This document shows, one piece after another, positions 1 through 8,459 of a stretch of 13,564 nt of DNA (positions are counted from its first letter, which is position 1; every line of letters begins with the position of its first letter). The notes under the pieces are model-generated. The model was given only the letters and a program-made list of their open reading frames with translations. It was not told the DNA's origin and made no database searches. Source of the stretch: Deltaproteobacteria bacterium (GTDB lineage: Bacteria; Myxococcota_A; UBA796; UBA2385); assembly GCA_003694325.1 (NCBI GenBank), contig RFKJ01000721.1, forward strand, positions 1 to 13,564. The letters run 5' to 3'. The position numbers were made by a program, and so were the translations under genes.

Positions 1-1069
1 CAAGGATGACCGTGTCGGATCCCGAGCGCGGCCTGGCCCCCTCACCTTGTGCCTCTCGTGCCTTGCGCAGTGCGCGGACCCAGGCCTGGGTGAGGGCGAG
101 CATGAGCGCCCGCTGCATGCCGTTGCCCTTGCGCTCCGCTCCCGTGACCACGCCATCATCGACGATGAGCGAAGTTCCGAGCTCGAAGACCTTGGAGAGA
201 TCGGGAGCCTCTACCTGGATCCTCAGGGTAGCGCCCCAGTCCTCCATCTCCGCCTGGATGGTCTGCTCCAGCTCGGTGAGCTGCTGCGGCCGCTCATCGC
301 CCGAGTTGAGGTGGCCAACCATCTCTTCGAGCTTCTCGCGAACCTCTCGCACCTTCGGGTCCAGCGCGGTCATCTCCCGGACGGCACGCATCAGCAGGCG
401 TCCAAAGGTGGCAGTGGACTTGGTCCTGGTCTCGTCAGTGAGGTCGCGAACGGCGGGGATGAGGAACCACTCGGGCAGGGTGCCGGCGGCAACGTTCTTG
501 GTGCCGAGGAAGTGCCCGGTCTCCAACTCGTAGTCGAACGCGAGCGTGTCTGAGTTGGCCTCGATGTAGGCTTGTTGCGCTGCTTCAACATGCGCCTTGG
601 TCAGTCTTCCGGTGGAAGGAACCAGTTCGACGAGGCCGGTGCCGTCCAGGTCCGACCGCTTGGAGGCTTTGAAGTCACTCCGCAGCCATGCCTCCTTCGG
701 CTGGGAGAGCCAACCGTTGTAGCGGACCGTGACCTTGTCCCCGTCGAGCGTCGCTGTCTTGCGGACGCGCAGCTTGTCATCTGCGCCCACGTACTTCTTG
801 AATGTGGATCGTTCCTGATCGGTGAGCCCCTCGAAGGTCAGCTCCACCCAGAGTTCGTCGGGGTGGCCATCCTCGACCTCTCTCTTGGAGAAGAAGTCGT
901 CGAGCGAGGGCTTCTCGCTCGTGGTGAGCGCAAAGCCGATCGCAGAAAGCACGTTGGACTTGCCGTGGTTGTTGGGACCGAGGAGGACCATCAGGTCCTG
1001 GCATGCGATCTCCAGGTGCTTCACACTCCGCCAGTGGTGGATCTCGACATTGGTGATCTTCATCGTCAT
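1..1069 (-). CDS. OLD-family-like ATP-dependent endonuclease (AAA ATPase), 3' part cut off by window edge
   Basis: The visible part gives 356 residues with no stop before the window edge. Near the N-terminus lies a Walker A motif, GPNNHGKSN (residues 31-39), after a start MTMKITNVEIHHW typical of SMC/OLD-like ATPases. Further on are WFLIPAVRD and an ABC-signature-like stretch, KGNGMQRALMLAL, about 30-45 residues before the edge. The frame ends in DTVIL, where a Walker B strand would begin. In OLD proteins such an ATPase domain is followed by a TOPRIM nuclease domain, which would lie off the left edge, so nuclease activity is inferred only. The ATG at 1069 overlaps the pglX stop as ATGA; a second in-frame ATG at 1063 (MKITNVE) is an equally plausible start. 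The position directly behind pglX in a BREX operon suggests an accessory defence effector. An SMC-like ATPase without nuclease, or a GajA-type protein, remain alternatives. Confidence 0.8.
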   Translation of the reverse strand, partial: MTMKITNVEIHHWRSVKHLEIACQDLMVLLGPNNHGKSNVLSAIGFALTTSEKPSLDDFFSKREVEDGHPDELWVELTFEGLTDQERSTFKKYVGADDKLRVRKTATLDGDKVTVRYNGWLSQPKEAWLRSDFKASKRSDLDGTGLVELVPSTGRLTKAHVEAAQQAYIEANSDTLAFDYELETGHFLGTKNVAAGTLPEWFLIPAVRDLTDETRTKSTATFGRLLMRAVREMTALDPKVREVREKLEEMVGHLNSGDERPQQLTELEQTIQAEMEDWGATLRIQVEAPDLSKVFELGTSLIVDDGVVTGAERKGNGMQRALMLALTQAWVRALRKAREAQGEGARPRSGSDTVIL

Positions 1070-2979
1070 GCACCCCGTCTCACGGTGTTCTTGGTGGATA
1101 CACCGAGCCCCTCCTCCTTCCGCAGACAATACGCCGCCACCTCCACCATCGCGCTGTCCAGCACACCGTAGCCCAGGTCGGCGAACACCACGGGCGGAGC
1201 CTCCTTCAGCAGGATCTCCTCGCGCCATTTCTGGAAGCTGGACAGGAAGAAGCCCGTGCGCGAGGTGATCGCGCCGAGCATCCCTCGCGGGTGCAGGAGC
1301 TGGATGCCGCGCTCGACGAAGGCGGCGTAGAGGTCGTTCTTGGTGCGGGGGTAGCTCTGGGTCAGAGCCTTCTTTGCCGCCAGGCTGCCGGCCCCGAAGG
1401 GCGGATTCATCAGCACGACGTCGAAGCGCTTCCGCATCAGCTCGACGAAGGCCACCCCCTGGGCGGCGTCCTCGGCGAAGAGGCGCCGGTGGACGCCCGT
1501 GCCACCAGCGGCGTCCTCGGCGAAGCGCGCCAAAGCATCGAGGATCCGCTGATCCGCCGTGTCCCAGAAGTCCCTGCCCTCCATGGGTGCCGAGAACAGC
1601 CTGCCCTGGCGGTGAGCCTCTGCGGTGCGCCGGACCACCGACTCCAGCGCCTGCTCGATCTTCAGCAGCGAGCCCAGCTCACCGGCCAGGCGCATCTCCT
1701 CCACCATACCGCGGAACAGCTCGCCCAGGACCGGCGGCTTCAGCGTGGACGCGAACTGCTCCACCAGCTCCCGGTCGCCGGGCATGGACTCGGCCACCAC
1801 GACATGGGTGCGGGCGATCGGCGGACGGTCGGCGCGCCGGACGCCAAGCTCCCGGTACGCCCGCTGGGCCCGCATCCACAGCGCCAGCGATGCGATCTGC
1901 GCTGCCCGTGGGTCGATGTCCACGCCGTGCAGGTTGTGCTCGACGATGAGCTTGGGGATCGCGCGGTGCAGGGCGTCTTGGGTGGGGTAGTCCTCGCGCA
2001 GTGTGCGCCCCGTGGCCTCGGAGGCCGGCGCGGTCTCGGCCTGCCACCCCTCCCGGTAGATGGTGACCAGCAGGTCGAAGGCGTAGAGCAGGAAGTGCCC
2101 CGAGCCGCAGGCGGGGTCCAGTACCCGGAGGTCCCGCGGGTCCTTGCGCACCCGCTCCACCGGCTGCGCGTCATCCTCCTCGACCGGCTTCACCAGGTAG
2201 TCCAGGTGCGCGAGCCGGGTCTCGCCTCGAGTCATCTCGAACCAGGTGCGCCCCAGCGTGTTGTCCGTCAGGAACTGCACCACGTAGCGCGGGGTGAAGA
2301 ACTGGTTGCGCACGGCCAGCTCGCGACTGTTCCGCGGCGCCTGGCTCTCTGCCCGCATCTGGCTGCGCTCGTCGTCGCCGTTGAAGTACTGGTACACCCA
2401 GCCGATGGTCTCGTCCTCACCCCAGACGCCGGCCAGCTCGGTGTCGTTGAGCACGTCCAGCAGCTCGTGCAGCGCCTGCCGCCTGGGCCACAGCAGGCTC
2501 GCCACGTCCCGGCGGTCGAAGAGGACCCCGACCTCCTGCCCCAGTTCGTCGAAGATGGTCTCGATGTAGAGCCGATAGCCGGCGTCCGGCAGGGCCACGA
2601 GCCCCGGCGCCAGCGCCGCGAACTCCTTGAACCCGCCGGAGTTGGCCCCTTGCGAGACGCACTCCTTCACCAGCTCCCGGGCCTCCAGCATCTTCAGCGC
2701 CACGAAGCGGTTGAGTGTCTGGAAGGCCATCTCCCGCAGCAGCGCCGCCACGGCCTCGGCGGACCGCAGCCCGCTCGCCCGCTTGTGGGCCACCGCCGAG
2801 ACCAGCTTCTCCCAGGCGATGCGCTGGCCCTCGGAGAGGTGTGCGCCGGGCGCCATGCCCACCGAGCCGTCGAGCAGGATGTCGTACTCCCCTTCGAGCT
2901 GCTCGCGGAACTCCTGCTCCAGCAGCCGCCGAGCCCGCCGGGTGAGGCGCTCGATGCTGCTCCGGGTGGGCTTGTCCAC
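1066..2979 (-). CDS. pglX: BREX adenine-specific DNA methyltransferase PglX, short form lacking the C-terminal target-recognition half
   Basis: PglX proteins are N6-adenine methyltransferases that mark host DNA in BREX systems. This one has 637 residues. An N-terminal helical region contains NRFVALKMLE, followed by FFTPRYVVQFLTDNTLGR, typical of the family. The SAM-binding motif I is DPACGSGHF (residues 288-296), followed by EHNLHGVDIDPRAAQIASLAL. Catalytic motif IV is NPPFG (525-529). The protein ends about 108 residues later, shortly after DLGYGVLDSAMVEVAAYCL, with a tail that resembles nothing conserved. Ordinary PglX is roughly 1,200 residues and continues into a target-recognition domain, which is absent here. 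I see no continuation in other frames, because the downstream DNA is fully used by the ATPase gene. The start is GTG at 2979, supported by GAGGAGG five bases upstream. It lies 10 bases after brxC. Whether it methylates DNA alone is doubtful. Confidence 0.9.
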   Translation of the reverse strand: MDKPTRSSIERLTRRARRLLEQEFREQLEGEYDILLDGSVGMAPGAHLSEGQRIAWEKLVSAVAHKRASGLRSAEAVAALLREMAFQTLNRFVALKMLEARELVKECVSQGANSGGFKEFAALAPGLVALPDAGYRLYIETIFDELGQEVGVLFDRRDVASLLWPRRQALHELLDVLNDTELAGVWGEDETIGWVYQYFNGDDERSQMRAESQAPRNSRELAVRNQFFTPRYVVQFLTDNTLGRTWFEMTRGETRLAHLDYLVKPVEEDDAQPVERVRKDPRDLRVLDPACGSGHFLLYAFDLLVTIYREGWQAETAPASEATGRTLREDYPTQDALHRAIPKLIVEHNLHGVDIDPRAAQIASLALWMRAQRAYRELGVRRADRPPIARTHVVVAESMPGDRELVEQFASTLKPPVLGELFRGMVEEMRLAGELGSLLKIEQALESVVRRTAEAHRQGRLFSAPMEGRDFWDTADQRILDALARFAEDAAGGTGVHRRLFAEDAAQGVAFVELMRKRFDVVLMNPPFGAGSLAAKKALTQSYPRTKNDLYAAFVERGIQLLHPRGMLGAITSRTGFFLSSFQKWREEILLKEAPPVVFADLGYGVLDSAMVEVAAYCLRKEEGLGVSTKNTVRRGA

Positions 2980-2984
2980 GGGCG

Positions 2985-2991
2985 CCTCCTC
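2985..2991 (-). promoter_or_regulatory. Ribosome binding site for pglX
   Basis: GAGGAGG lies five bases before a GTG start and overlaps the TGA stop of brxC. It is the strongest Shine-Dalgarno match in the operon. It decides the GTG as the pglX start and suggests that ribosomes ending brxC translation reinitiate on pglX. Confidence 0.7.
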
Positions 2992-5900
2992 ACTGAACCA
3001 GGATCTTCTTGTCGGCGGCGAGCAGCTTGAGGCACTCGCGCTTCAGGGCGTCCAGCGCTGCGTCGAGCTGCTCCTCGTTCTCGACCCGGGTTCCGAAGAA
3101 GGTGGCGATGTTCAGGGTGACCAGCCGGTTGCCCTCGAGAAGCTCCAGCATCTCCTGGATGGCGCGCTTGAGGTGCTCGGGGCAGGCGCTCAGCTCCGAA
3201 CGCAGGAAGGGGATGGTGGCCGACTTCGGCACCCGGTCGGTGGCCCGCGAGCGAAGGGGGGCTTCGACGCGCTCCTGCTGCTCCTCGTTCAGCTCGTCCC
3301 AACCGTCCGTGCCGTGCAGGGTCTCCAGGGCCCTGGTGTAGGCTGCGGCGCGGTCGGCGACCGCCTGGTCGAAGCGCTGGTCGTAGGCGTCGACGAGCGC
3401 GGTAGTGTGCTGGTCGATGGTGGGCAGTTCGCGGAAGAAGGTCTCGCGCTTCAGCAGGTCCTCCAGCTCGGCCGCCTTCGCCCGCAGGTCGTCTGCAACG
3501 TCCGGCTCCCCGTCGAGGAAGGACCACAGCGAGCCCAGGGCCTGCCGCGCACGCGAGAGCCCGTACAGCGCCGGCTCGGTGAGCGCGGCGTTGAGTTCGT
3601 TGGCCCGGCGGATGGCATCCTTCAGCGCCTTGTGGGTGGCGTTGAAGGTCTGGATGGCGTCGTCTTCGCCCCCGGACCGGATGGCACGCACCTGGTCGAT
3701 GGCCTCTTGGAGAAGCGTGGTCCCCGGGAGCCGGTGGCTGCGCAGGGTGGTGAGCACCTCGACCAGCAGATCCTCGGCGACGCCCACCTCTTTGCGGATG
3801 GCGTCGGCGACCACGGCGGCCTGCAGCTCGGGGAGCGACTTGCCGAACACGTCGCGGAAGGCCTCCTCGGCCTCCAACCAGTCCTCGATGTCGGTGCCCG
3901 AGACCTTCTTCTGGAAGGAGCAGGCCCGGAAGAGGTTGTTGCTGCCAAACGTGTTGCGCGCCTCGACCGAGAGCGCCGACTCGATGGTCATGCCCTTGCT
4001 GGTCGCCTTGATCTTGCCCGCGCGCAGCAGGGTCACCACGAAGAGGCGGACGACGTCGAGGCTCCAGCCGAAGGGCTCGCGGGCGAGCTCGGCCGCGAGG
4101 TAGCGACCGGTGGCGGTCTCCCCGTAGCTGGTCTTGTTCTCGATGCGGTCCATCACCTCCTTGAGAGGACCGGCGTCGGTGTTGAAGACCGGCTGACCCT
4201 GCGCGTCGCGCACCAGGTCGAGCTGAGCGAACACAGGGGTCAGCCCGCGCAGGTTCTCGCTCTGCATCAGGGCGTCCAGGTCCTTGCCGGTCACCCGGGC
4301 CGCCCCCTCCTCGAAGCGGTCGAACACGTCGGGCAGCACCTGGGCGAGCACCCGGCTGGCCGCCTGGCTCACCGAGCTGACGCTGTCGTCGGGGCTGCGG
4401 TCGTTACCGCGGAAGGTGATCACACCGTTCAGCAGGGATTCCTTGATCAGGCGCTTCAGCTCTCCCTCGTGGCCGCGCAGGCGGACCTTCTCCTCGGAGA
4501 CCAGCGCCGTCTCGTCCTTGGTCCTGGCGTTTCGCGACTTGCGGGACAGGATCTCCCGCGAACGGAAGACCTGCACCGTCTCGCGGTCGATACGCTCGTC
4601 CAGCGCCGCGACCCAGAACACGTTCTTGCGCTCGGACTGGCTGCGCTTGCGCGCCAGGGCGGCCTCCTCCTCGAATTCGGTCCCCGCGGGGGCCAGGGTG
4701 ACGTGGAAGGCGATGTCCGCCTCGATGATGGAGCGGCCGCCCAGGACCAGCCCGGCCTTGAAGGTCTTGGCGCCGAGAAGGTTGTGGGTGGGCGTGGGCT
4801 CCCAGAGGCCGCTGACGATCTCCGTGTAGATCCGATTGATGTCTCCGGGCTTGGGGCTGAAGCTGTCCCGGGTGGTCTCCCAGTCGTCCTCGGCGGGAGT
4901 CGGGATGCGGTACTGGCCGTCGGCCACGCGGACCATGTGGCTGTCCACCAGCTCCTGGAGCGCGGCCTTCACCTCGGGGAGCACGGAATCCTCGGCAACG
5001 CCCGGGTGCAGGCCCGCGGCGATGTTCTCCGCGGTGCGGTGGACGCTCTTGACGTACTGGAGCAGGCAGATCGCCTTGGCCACGGGCTGGGCGAAGGGGT
5101 GGCTCACCTTGGCTGGGATTTCGGCGATCTTGCCGCGGATCTCGCTGGCGATGTTGCCCGCGACCAGGTCGTAGATGTGGTCCATGCGGGCAAGCTTGCC
5201 CACGGGCTGCTCGGCCAGGCCCACGGCGTCATGGATGAGGAGCTGCTGGGCGAGCTTGATGATGGTGCGGTTGGCACCCCCGACGTGCTTGCTGGCGCCG
5301 CCCTGGGTGCGCAGCCCGGAGACGACCTGGATGATGAGATCGATCTGGTAGGGCAGCAGCGGGTACAGGTCCATGAAGCCGGTGTCGGACAAGACCGGCA
5401 GCTTGATGTCGGCGCTCAGGCGGGTGTGGGCCAGCAGGCGCCCGCTGTGGGCCGTGTAGAGATCCCGCAGGATGCGCTCTCCGTCAGCGTTCTTCGAGAG
5501 CACGCGCTTGCTGGTGACCTCCGAGATGTCCGAGGGCTCCAGGTGCACCTGTAGGGGGAAGCGGTCCATCAGCCGCGCCAGCTCCACCCGCCGGTCGTCG
5601 AGGCCACCCACCAGTTCGGTGAGCTTTTCTTGCGAGGTGACGACGAGCCAGATCCTGCCGCGGCCGATGCGACCGAGGTTCTGCACCACGGCCTGCAGGT
5701 CGAGCATCTTCTGCACGTCGCGGGCGACGAACTGGCCCACCTCGTCGATGACGAAGACCAGGCTCCGACCCGGGCGACGCCGCGCCATGAGCCGGGAGGC
5801 TCTCTCGGCCAGCTTGCCGGGGGTGATGTCCGCGCGGTTCTGGGCAGCCTGGAGCCAGCTATCCTCCGTCGCGTAGCGCTCGGGGTGGAGCCGGTGCATG

Positions 5901-6532
5901 ACCACGCTCGCCTCGCCCAGCGAGAACGAGATGAGGTCCTTGTTCTCGTCCCAGGCCTGGTCGAACTCCTCGGCGTAGGCGGCCTTGAAGGCGTCGAGCT
6001 CGCCCTTCTGCTCCAGCGTGATCTCCAACTCGGCCAGGTCGAGATCCTCGGCGTAGCCCAGGTGCTTGAGGAAGAGCCGGTAGGTGATCTCGGTGAGGGT
6101 CTGGTTCCCGCTGCGGATGCCGCGGTCGGTGGAGACATCGAAGATCACCGCGTCGGTGGGGATGCGCTCGGCGATGCCGGCCAGCAGGGCGGCGATCTTG
6201 TTGTCCGCCGCGCGGGAGGCGAACAGCTTGGAAGCCGGGTCGCCCAGGATGCTTCGATTCTCCAGCGCCAGGCCGAGCATCTTCGCGAAGCTGGACTTGC
6301 CGGAGCCGAAGAAGCCCGACACCCACACCCCGATGCCTTCGTGGGGCTTGTTGGGGGTCTCGCTGTAGCGTTCCAGGATCTCGGTATAGTGACGGCGGAT
6401 CGCGTCGGTGACCACGTACTCGGCCAGCTCGTCGTGGATGATCTGCTCGTCGGTCTGGTCGACCTTGATGACTTCTTCGATGCGGCGGTGGATGTCACGC
6501 GCGAAGAGGTGCTTGATCGGTGTGTTCGCCAT
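2990..6532 (-). CDS. brxC: BREX system P-loop ATPase BrxC
   Basis: BrxC (PglY-like) is the large AAA-type ATPase shared by most BREX types and is needed for defence; its exact mechanism is not settled. The 1,180-residue length fits the family's usual size of about 1,200. The N-terminus, MANTPIKHLFARDIHRRIEE, is characteristic of BrxC. Walker A is GFFGSGKS (residues 73-80). Walker B is SLVFVIDEVGQF (about 257-268), with the Asp-Glu pair at 263-264. The C-terminal third is rich in charged helices. The gene starts 12 bases after the brxB stop with a G-rich ribosome binding region, and its stop is embedded in the pglX ribosome binding site. It appears intact, with no frameshift or missing P-loop residue, so the ATPase core of the system looks functional. 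Confidence 0.95.
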   Translation of the reverse strand: MANTPIKHLFARDIHRRIEEVIKVDQTDEQIIHDELAEYVVTDAIRRHYTEILERYSETPNKPHEGIGVWVSGFFGSGKSSFAKMLGLALENRSILGDPASKLFASRAADNKIAALLAGIAERIPTDAVIFDVSTDRGIRSGNQTLTEITYRLFLKHLGYAEDLDLAELEITLEQKGELDAFKAAYAEEFDQAWDENKDLISFSLGEASVVMHRLHPERYATEDSWLQAAQNRADITPGKLAERASRLMARRRPGRSLVFVIDEVGQFVARDVQKMLDLQAVVQNLGRIGRGRIWLVVTSQEKLTELVGGLDDRRVELARLMDRFPLQVHLEPSDISEVTSKRVLSKNADGERILRDLYTAHSGRLLAHTRLSADIKLPVLSDTGFMDLYPLLPYQIDLIIQVVSGLRTQGGASKHVGGANRTIIKLAQQLLIHDAVGLAEQPVGKLARMDHIYDLVAGNIASEIRGKIAEIPAKVSHPFAQPVAKAICLLQYVKSVHRTAENIAAGLHPGVAEDSVLPEVKAALQELVDSHMVRVADGQYRIPTPAEDDWETTRDSFSPKPGDINRIYTEIVSGLWEPTPTHNLLGAKTFKAGLVLGGRSIIEADIAFHVTLAPAGTEFEEEAALARKRSQSERKNVFWVAALDERIDRETVQVFRSREILSRKSRNARTKDETALVSEEKVRLRGHEGELKRLIKESLLNGVITFRGNDRSPDDSVSSVSQAASRVLAQVLPDVFDRFEEGAARVTGKDLDALMQSENLRGLTPVFAQLDLVRDAQGQPVFNTDAGPLKEVMDRIENKTSYGETATGRYLAAELAREPFGWSLDVVRLFVVTLLRAGKIKATSKGMTIESALSVEARNTFGSNNLFRACSFQKKVSGTDIEDWLEAEEAFRDVFGKSLPELQAAVVADAIRKEVGVAEDLLVEVLTTLRSHRLPGTTLLQEAIDQVRAIRSGGEDDAIQTFNATHKALKDAIRRANELNAALTEPALYGLSRARQALGSLWSFLDGEPDVADDLRAKAAELEDLLKRETFFRELPTIDQHTTALVDAYDQRFDQAVADRAAAYTRALETLHGTDGWDELNEEQQERVEAPLRSRATDRVPKSATIPFLRSELSACPEHLKRAIQEMLELLEGNRLVTLNIATFFGTRVENEEQLDAALDALKRECLKLLAADKKILVQ

Positions 6533-6544
6533 GATTCCGCCCCC

Positions 6545-7123
6545 TCAGAAGATCTTCGGTCGATAGTTGTGCTCGGCGTCCAGCACGCCCATGAACCGCA
6601 GCCCCGCGGCGCCGTCGAGTTCGCCCGGGTAGAACAGCACGCTGGGGACGTGGACCTTGCCCTTGAGCTGCTCCAGCAGCGACGAGGTCCGGTAGAACGG
6701 GAAGAGCGCGCCAGCACGGGTGATGAACACCACGTCACGCCGGGGGTCAGCCTCGGCCGGCATGTGCTCGGCGACCAGGTCGTCCAGGGGCTGGCGATGG
6801 CTCAGGATACCATGCACCGTGGCCACCATCCTGTCGGTACCCGTTCGCTTCTCGGCCTGCATGATGCGCTTCATGGACAGGCCCTCGCGAGCAAAGGCCT
6901 CTTGAAGGCACCGCGCCAGGGAGATGACGGTGACGCGCTTGCCCGCCTGCTCGAGCCGGGTGCGCAGCAAGGCGACCTCCTGCCGCACCGCGAACTCGTG
7001 CTCGGGCAGGTACCGGAAGATGGCGTAGGGCATGTCGTGGTAGGCGCTGATCTGCGGCCGGGGATCGTCGGCCATCAACACAGGCTCCAGGTCCTGCGTC
7101 AGGCGGCGCTTCCAATCACTCAT
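6545..7123 (-). CDS. brxB: BREX protein BrxB (DUF1788)
   Basis: This 192-residue protein matches the DUF1788 family, which is BrxB. Recognisable stretches are the N-terminal half around SLARCLQEAFAREGL, and the C-terminal segment RDVVFITRAGALFPFYRTSSLLEQL followed by VPSVLFYPGEL and LRFMGV. BrxB is a small conserved BREX component without a known catalytic motif and is thought to act inside the BREX complex. I see no signal peptide or membrane segment, so it is cytoplasmic. Its ATG overlaps the brxA stop as ATGA. GAGGAG (7132-7137) ends eight bases before the start, inside the brxA coding region, which supports both the start and translational coupling. Length and ends look complete. Confidence 0.93.
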   Translation of the reverse strand: MSDWKRRLTQDLEPVLMADDPRPQISAYHDMPYAIFRYLPEHEFAVRQEVALLRTRLEQAGKRVTVISLARCLQEAFAREGLSMKRIMQAEKRTGTDRMVATVHGILSHRQPLDDLVAEHMPAEADPRRDVVFITRAGALFPFYRTSSLLEQLKGKVHVPSVLFYPGELDGAAGLRFMGVLDAEHNYRPKIF

Positions 7124-7890
7124 AGGGCCATCTCCTCGACGAAGGCGGCGGCAGTGGCACAGGGCAGCGAGAGCTGGGCCAGGGTGCCGGCGACCTCGTA
7201 GTGGACCCGGCGGTACTGGTGGAGGCGAAAGAGCTCGCGCTCCACGTCGCTCACGTCCATCAAGTACATGCGCCAGTCGGGCGAATGGACCACGGCGTGG
7301 GCGTTGGGCTGGACCTCGCTCATGGCGTGCAGGAGGTAGAGGAACGCGTCGTCGGGGAGGTGGTAGGGGGTGAACTCGCGCCGGATGTGGCCCTTCACGA
7401 GACCAGCCTCCTTGGCCATCGTGAGCAACGCACTGGCGACGCGGTGTTCAGAAGCCTGGGACCACCTCTTCGGGATGACTCCTCGGGAGGCGAGGCTGGC
7501 CGTGAAGGGGCGAACGTCTTCGGCGCGAAGGTACAGGATCCCGTCTGAGAACCGCTGGTAGAGCCAGTCCGTCAGGAAGAGGTGGAGGACCACCTCCCGA
7601 CGCGCGGTGTGCCACAACAGTACCGGGCGGAAGATGTCGAAGGAGACCCCACGCTTGGCCATCTCGACCAATGCCCGGTCAGCACCGGTAAAGTCGAAAC
7701 GCCGCTTGATCGCGGACAGGAAGGCTTTCTGGCTGTAGCCGCTCGCATTCCCCATCACGTCGTTCTGCAGGATCGTCTCGAAGTTCTCCTCCGGGTTCTT
7801 GTCGAAGTCCCAGGCCTGGAAGACGGCATAGGACTCCTCCACGCGGAGACCGCGAACCAGGCTCCCAGACGATGTGCGAAGCCCCGCCAT
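7120..7890 (-). CDS. brxA: BREX protein BrxA (DUF1819)
   Basis: The 256-residue product matches the DUF1819 family, known as BrxA. The N-terminus runs LVRGLRVEESYAVFQAWDF, and a conserved-looking middle part contains KRRFDFTGADRALVEMAK and VLLWHTARREVVLHLFLTDW. A structurally studied BrxA homologue is a winged-helix DNA-binding protein; its role in this operon is inferred from that. The ATG at 7890 was chosen because it shares one base with the brxE stop (TGATG), and family similarity begins right there. The open frame continues far upstream, but that part merely runs antiphase through brxE and the regulator gene and is rejected. No signal peptide is seen. It overlaps brxB by four bases. It is followed by brxB and brxC in the standard BREX order. 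Confidence 0.93.
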   Translation of the reverse strand: MAGLRTSSGSLVRGLRVEESYAVFQAWDFDKNPEENFETILQNDVMGNASGYSQKAFLSAIKRRFDFTGADRALVEMAKRGVSFDIFRPVLLWHTARREVVLHLFLTDWLYQRFSDGILYLRAEDVRPFTASLASRGVIPKRWSQASEHRVASALLTMAKEAGLVKGHIRREFTPYHLPDDAFLYLLHAMSEVQPNAHAVVHSPDWRMYLMDVSDVERELFRLHQYRRVHYEVAGTLAQLSLPCATAAAFVEEMAL

Positions 7891-8459
7891 CAGCCGTCCA
7901 ACCTGGCATAGGGAATGGCCGGGCGGCCGCGTTCGCCCCTGGTGAACGCCGCGGCGAGCAGGGTCAGGACCTGGTCGTCGGGGGTGAACGCGCCCGAAAG
8001 AGGCACCGCGCGACCCTCCGCGGAGCGCCGCAGCCCGGCGACGGCCTGGGCCTGGGCGTCGTCGACCAGGTCCATGATCCGCAGCGTCTCCAGCAGGTCG
8101 TTCGAGGGGAGATCCTGCAGGTCGTCGAAGAAGGGCTGCCAGCGTTCGCGCTCGGAGAGCCAGTGATGCCAGCAGGCGTCGAACTGGTCCTCCACCGCGG
8201 CTGGTAGCTTCCACAAGGTCATGCTTTGGGGCGGGTCGAAGACCTCCTTGCATCGCGCCGTGGCGACGGCGAAGACGACCCGGGCCTGGGCGAAGTGGTG
8301 GGTCTTGGTGAACCCACGGCTCATGAGCAACGCACCGTTGCGGCCGAGCAGTCCCTTGGTGTTCCACCACCGCGCACCATCCATCTCGCCGAAGCGAGCG
8401 ACGACGAGGCGCAGCCGGAGCAGCCGGTCGAAGTCGATGGATGGATTGGCGAGGCTCAT
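7890..8459 (-). CDS. brxE: BrxE family protein, marker of type 6 BREX
   Basis: The 189-residue protein has the pattern I recognise as BrxE: LLRLRLVVARFGEMDGARWW near the N-terminus, then GRNGALLMSRGFTKTHHFAQ and ARVVFAVATARC. BrxE is of unknown function and was described as the first gene of type 6 BREX operons, ahead of brxA, brxB, brxC and pglX, which is the order here. I see no catalytic motif, signal peptide or transmembrane segment. The ATG at 8459 overlaps the stop of the upstream helix-turn-helix gene as ATGA. A GGGGGAG stretch lies immediately before it. The stop shares one base with the brxA start. The type 6 assignment rests mainly on this gene, since pglZ, brxD and brxHI are not in view. 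Confidence 0.85.
   Translation of the reverse strand: MSLANPSIDFDRLLRLRLVVARFGEMDGARWWNTKGLLGRNGALLMSRGFTKTHHFAQARVVFAVATARCKEVFDPPQSMTLWKLPAAVEDQFDACWHHWLSERERWQPFFDDLQDLPSNDLLETLRIMDLVDDAQAQAVAGLRRSAEGRAVPLSGAFTPDDQVLTLLAAAFTRGERGRPAIPYARLDG

Noticed and set aside
1..1069. Gabija GajA as the identity of the OLD-like ATPase
   Set aside because: A GajB-type helicase partner and the TOPRIM domain are not visible in the window, and the BREX context explains the gene as well.
1291..3030. 579-codon plus-strand frame opposite pglX
   Set aside because: It mirrors the real gene and shows no motif; the minus strand carries DPACGSGHF and NPPFG.
2627..5554. 975-codon open frame on the plus strand opposite brxC
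   Set aside because: It is antisense to a clearly recognised gene, has low-complexity Leu/Gly/Val/Ala-rich composition and no recognisable domain. Such frames are common in G+C-rich DNA.
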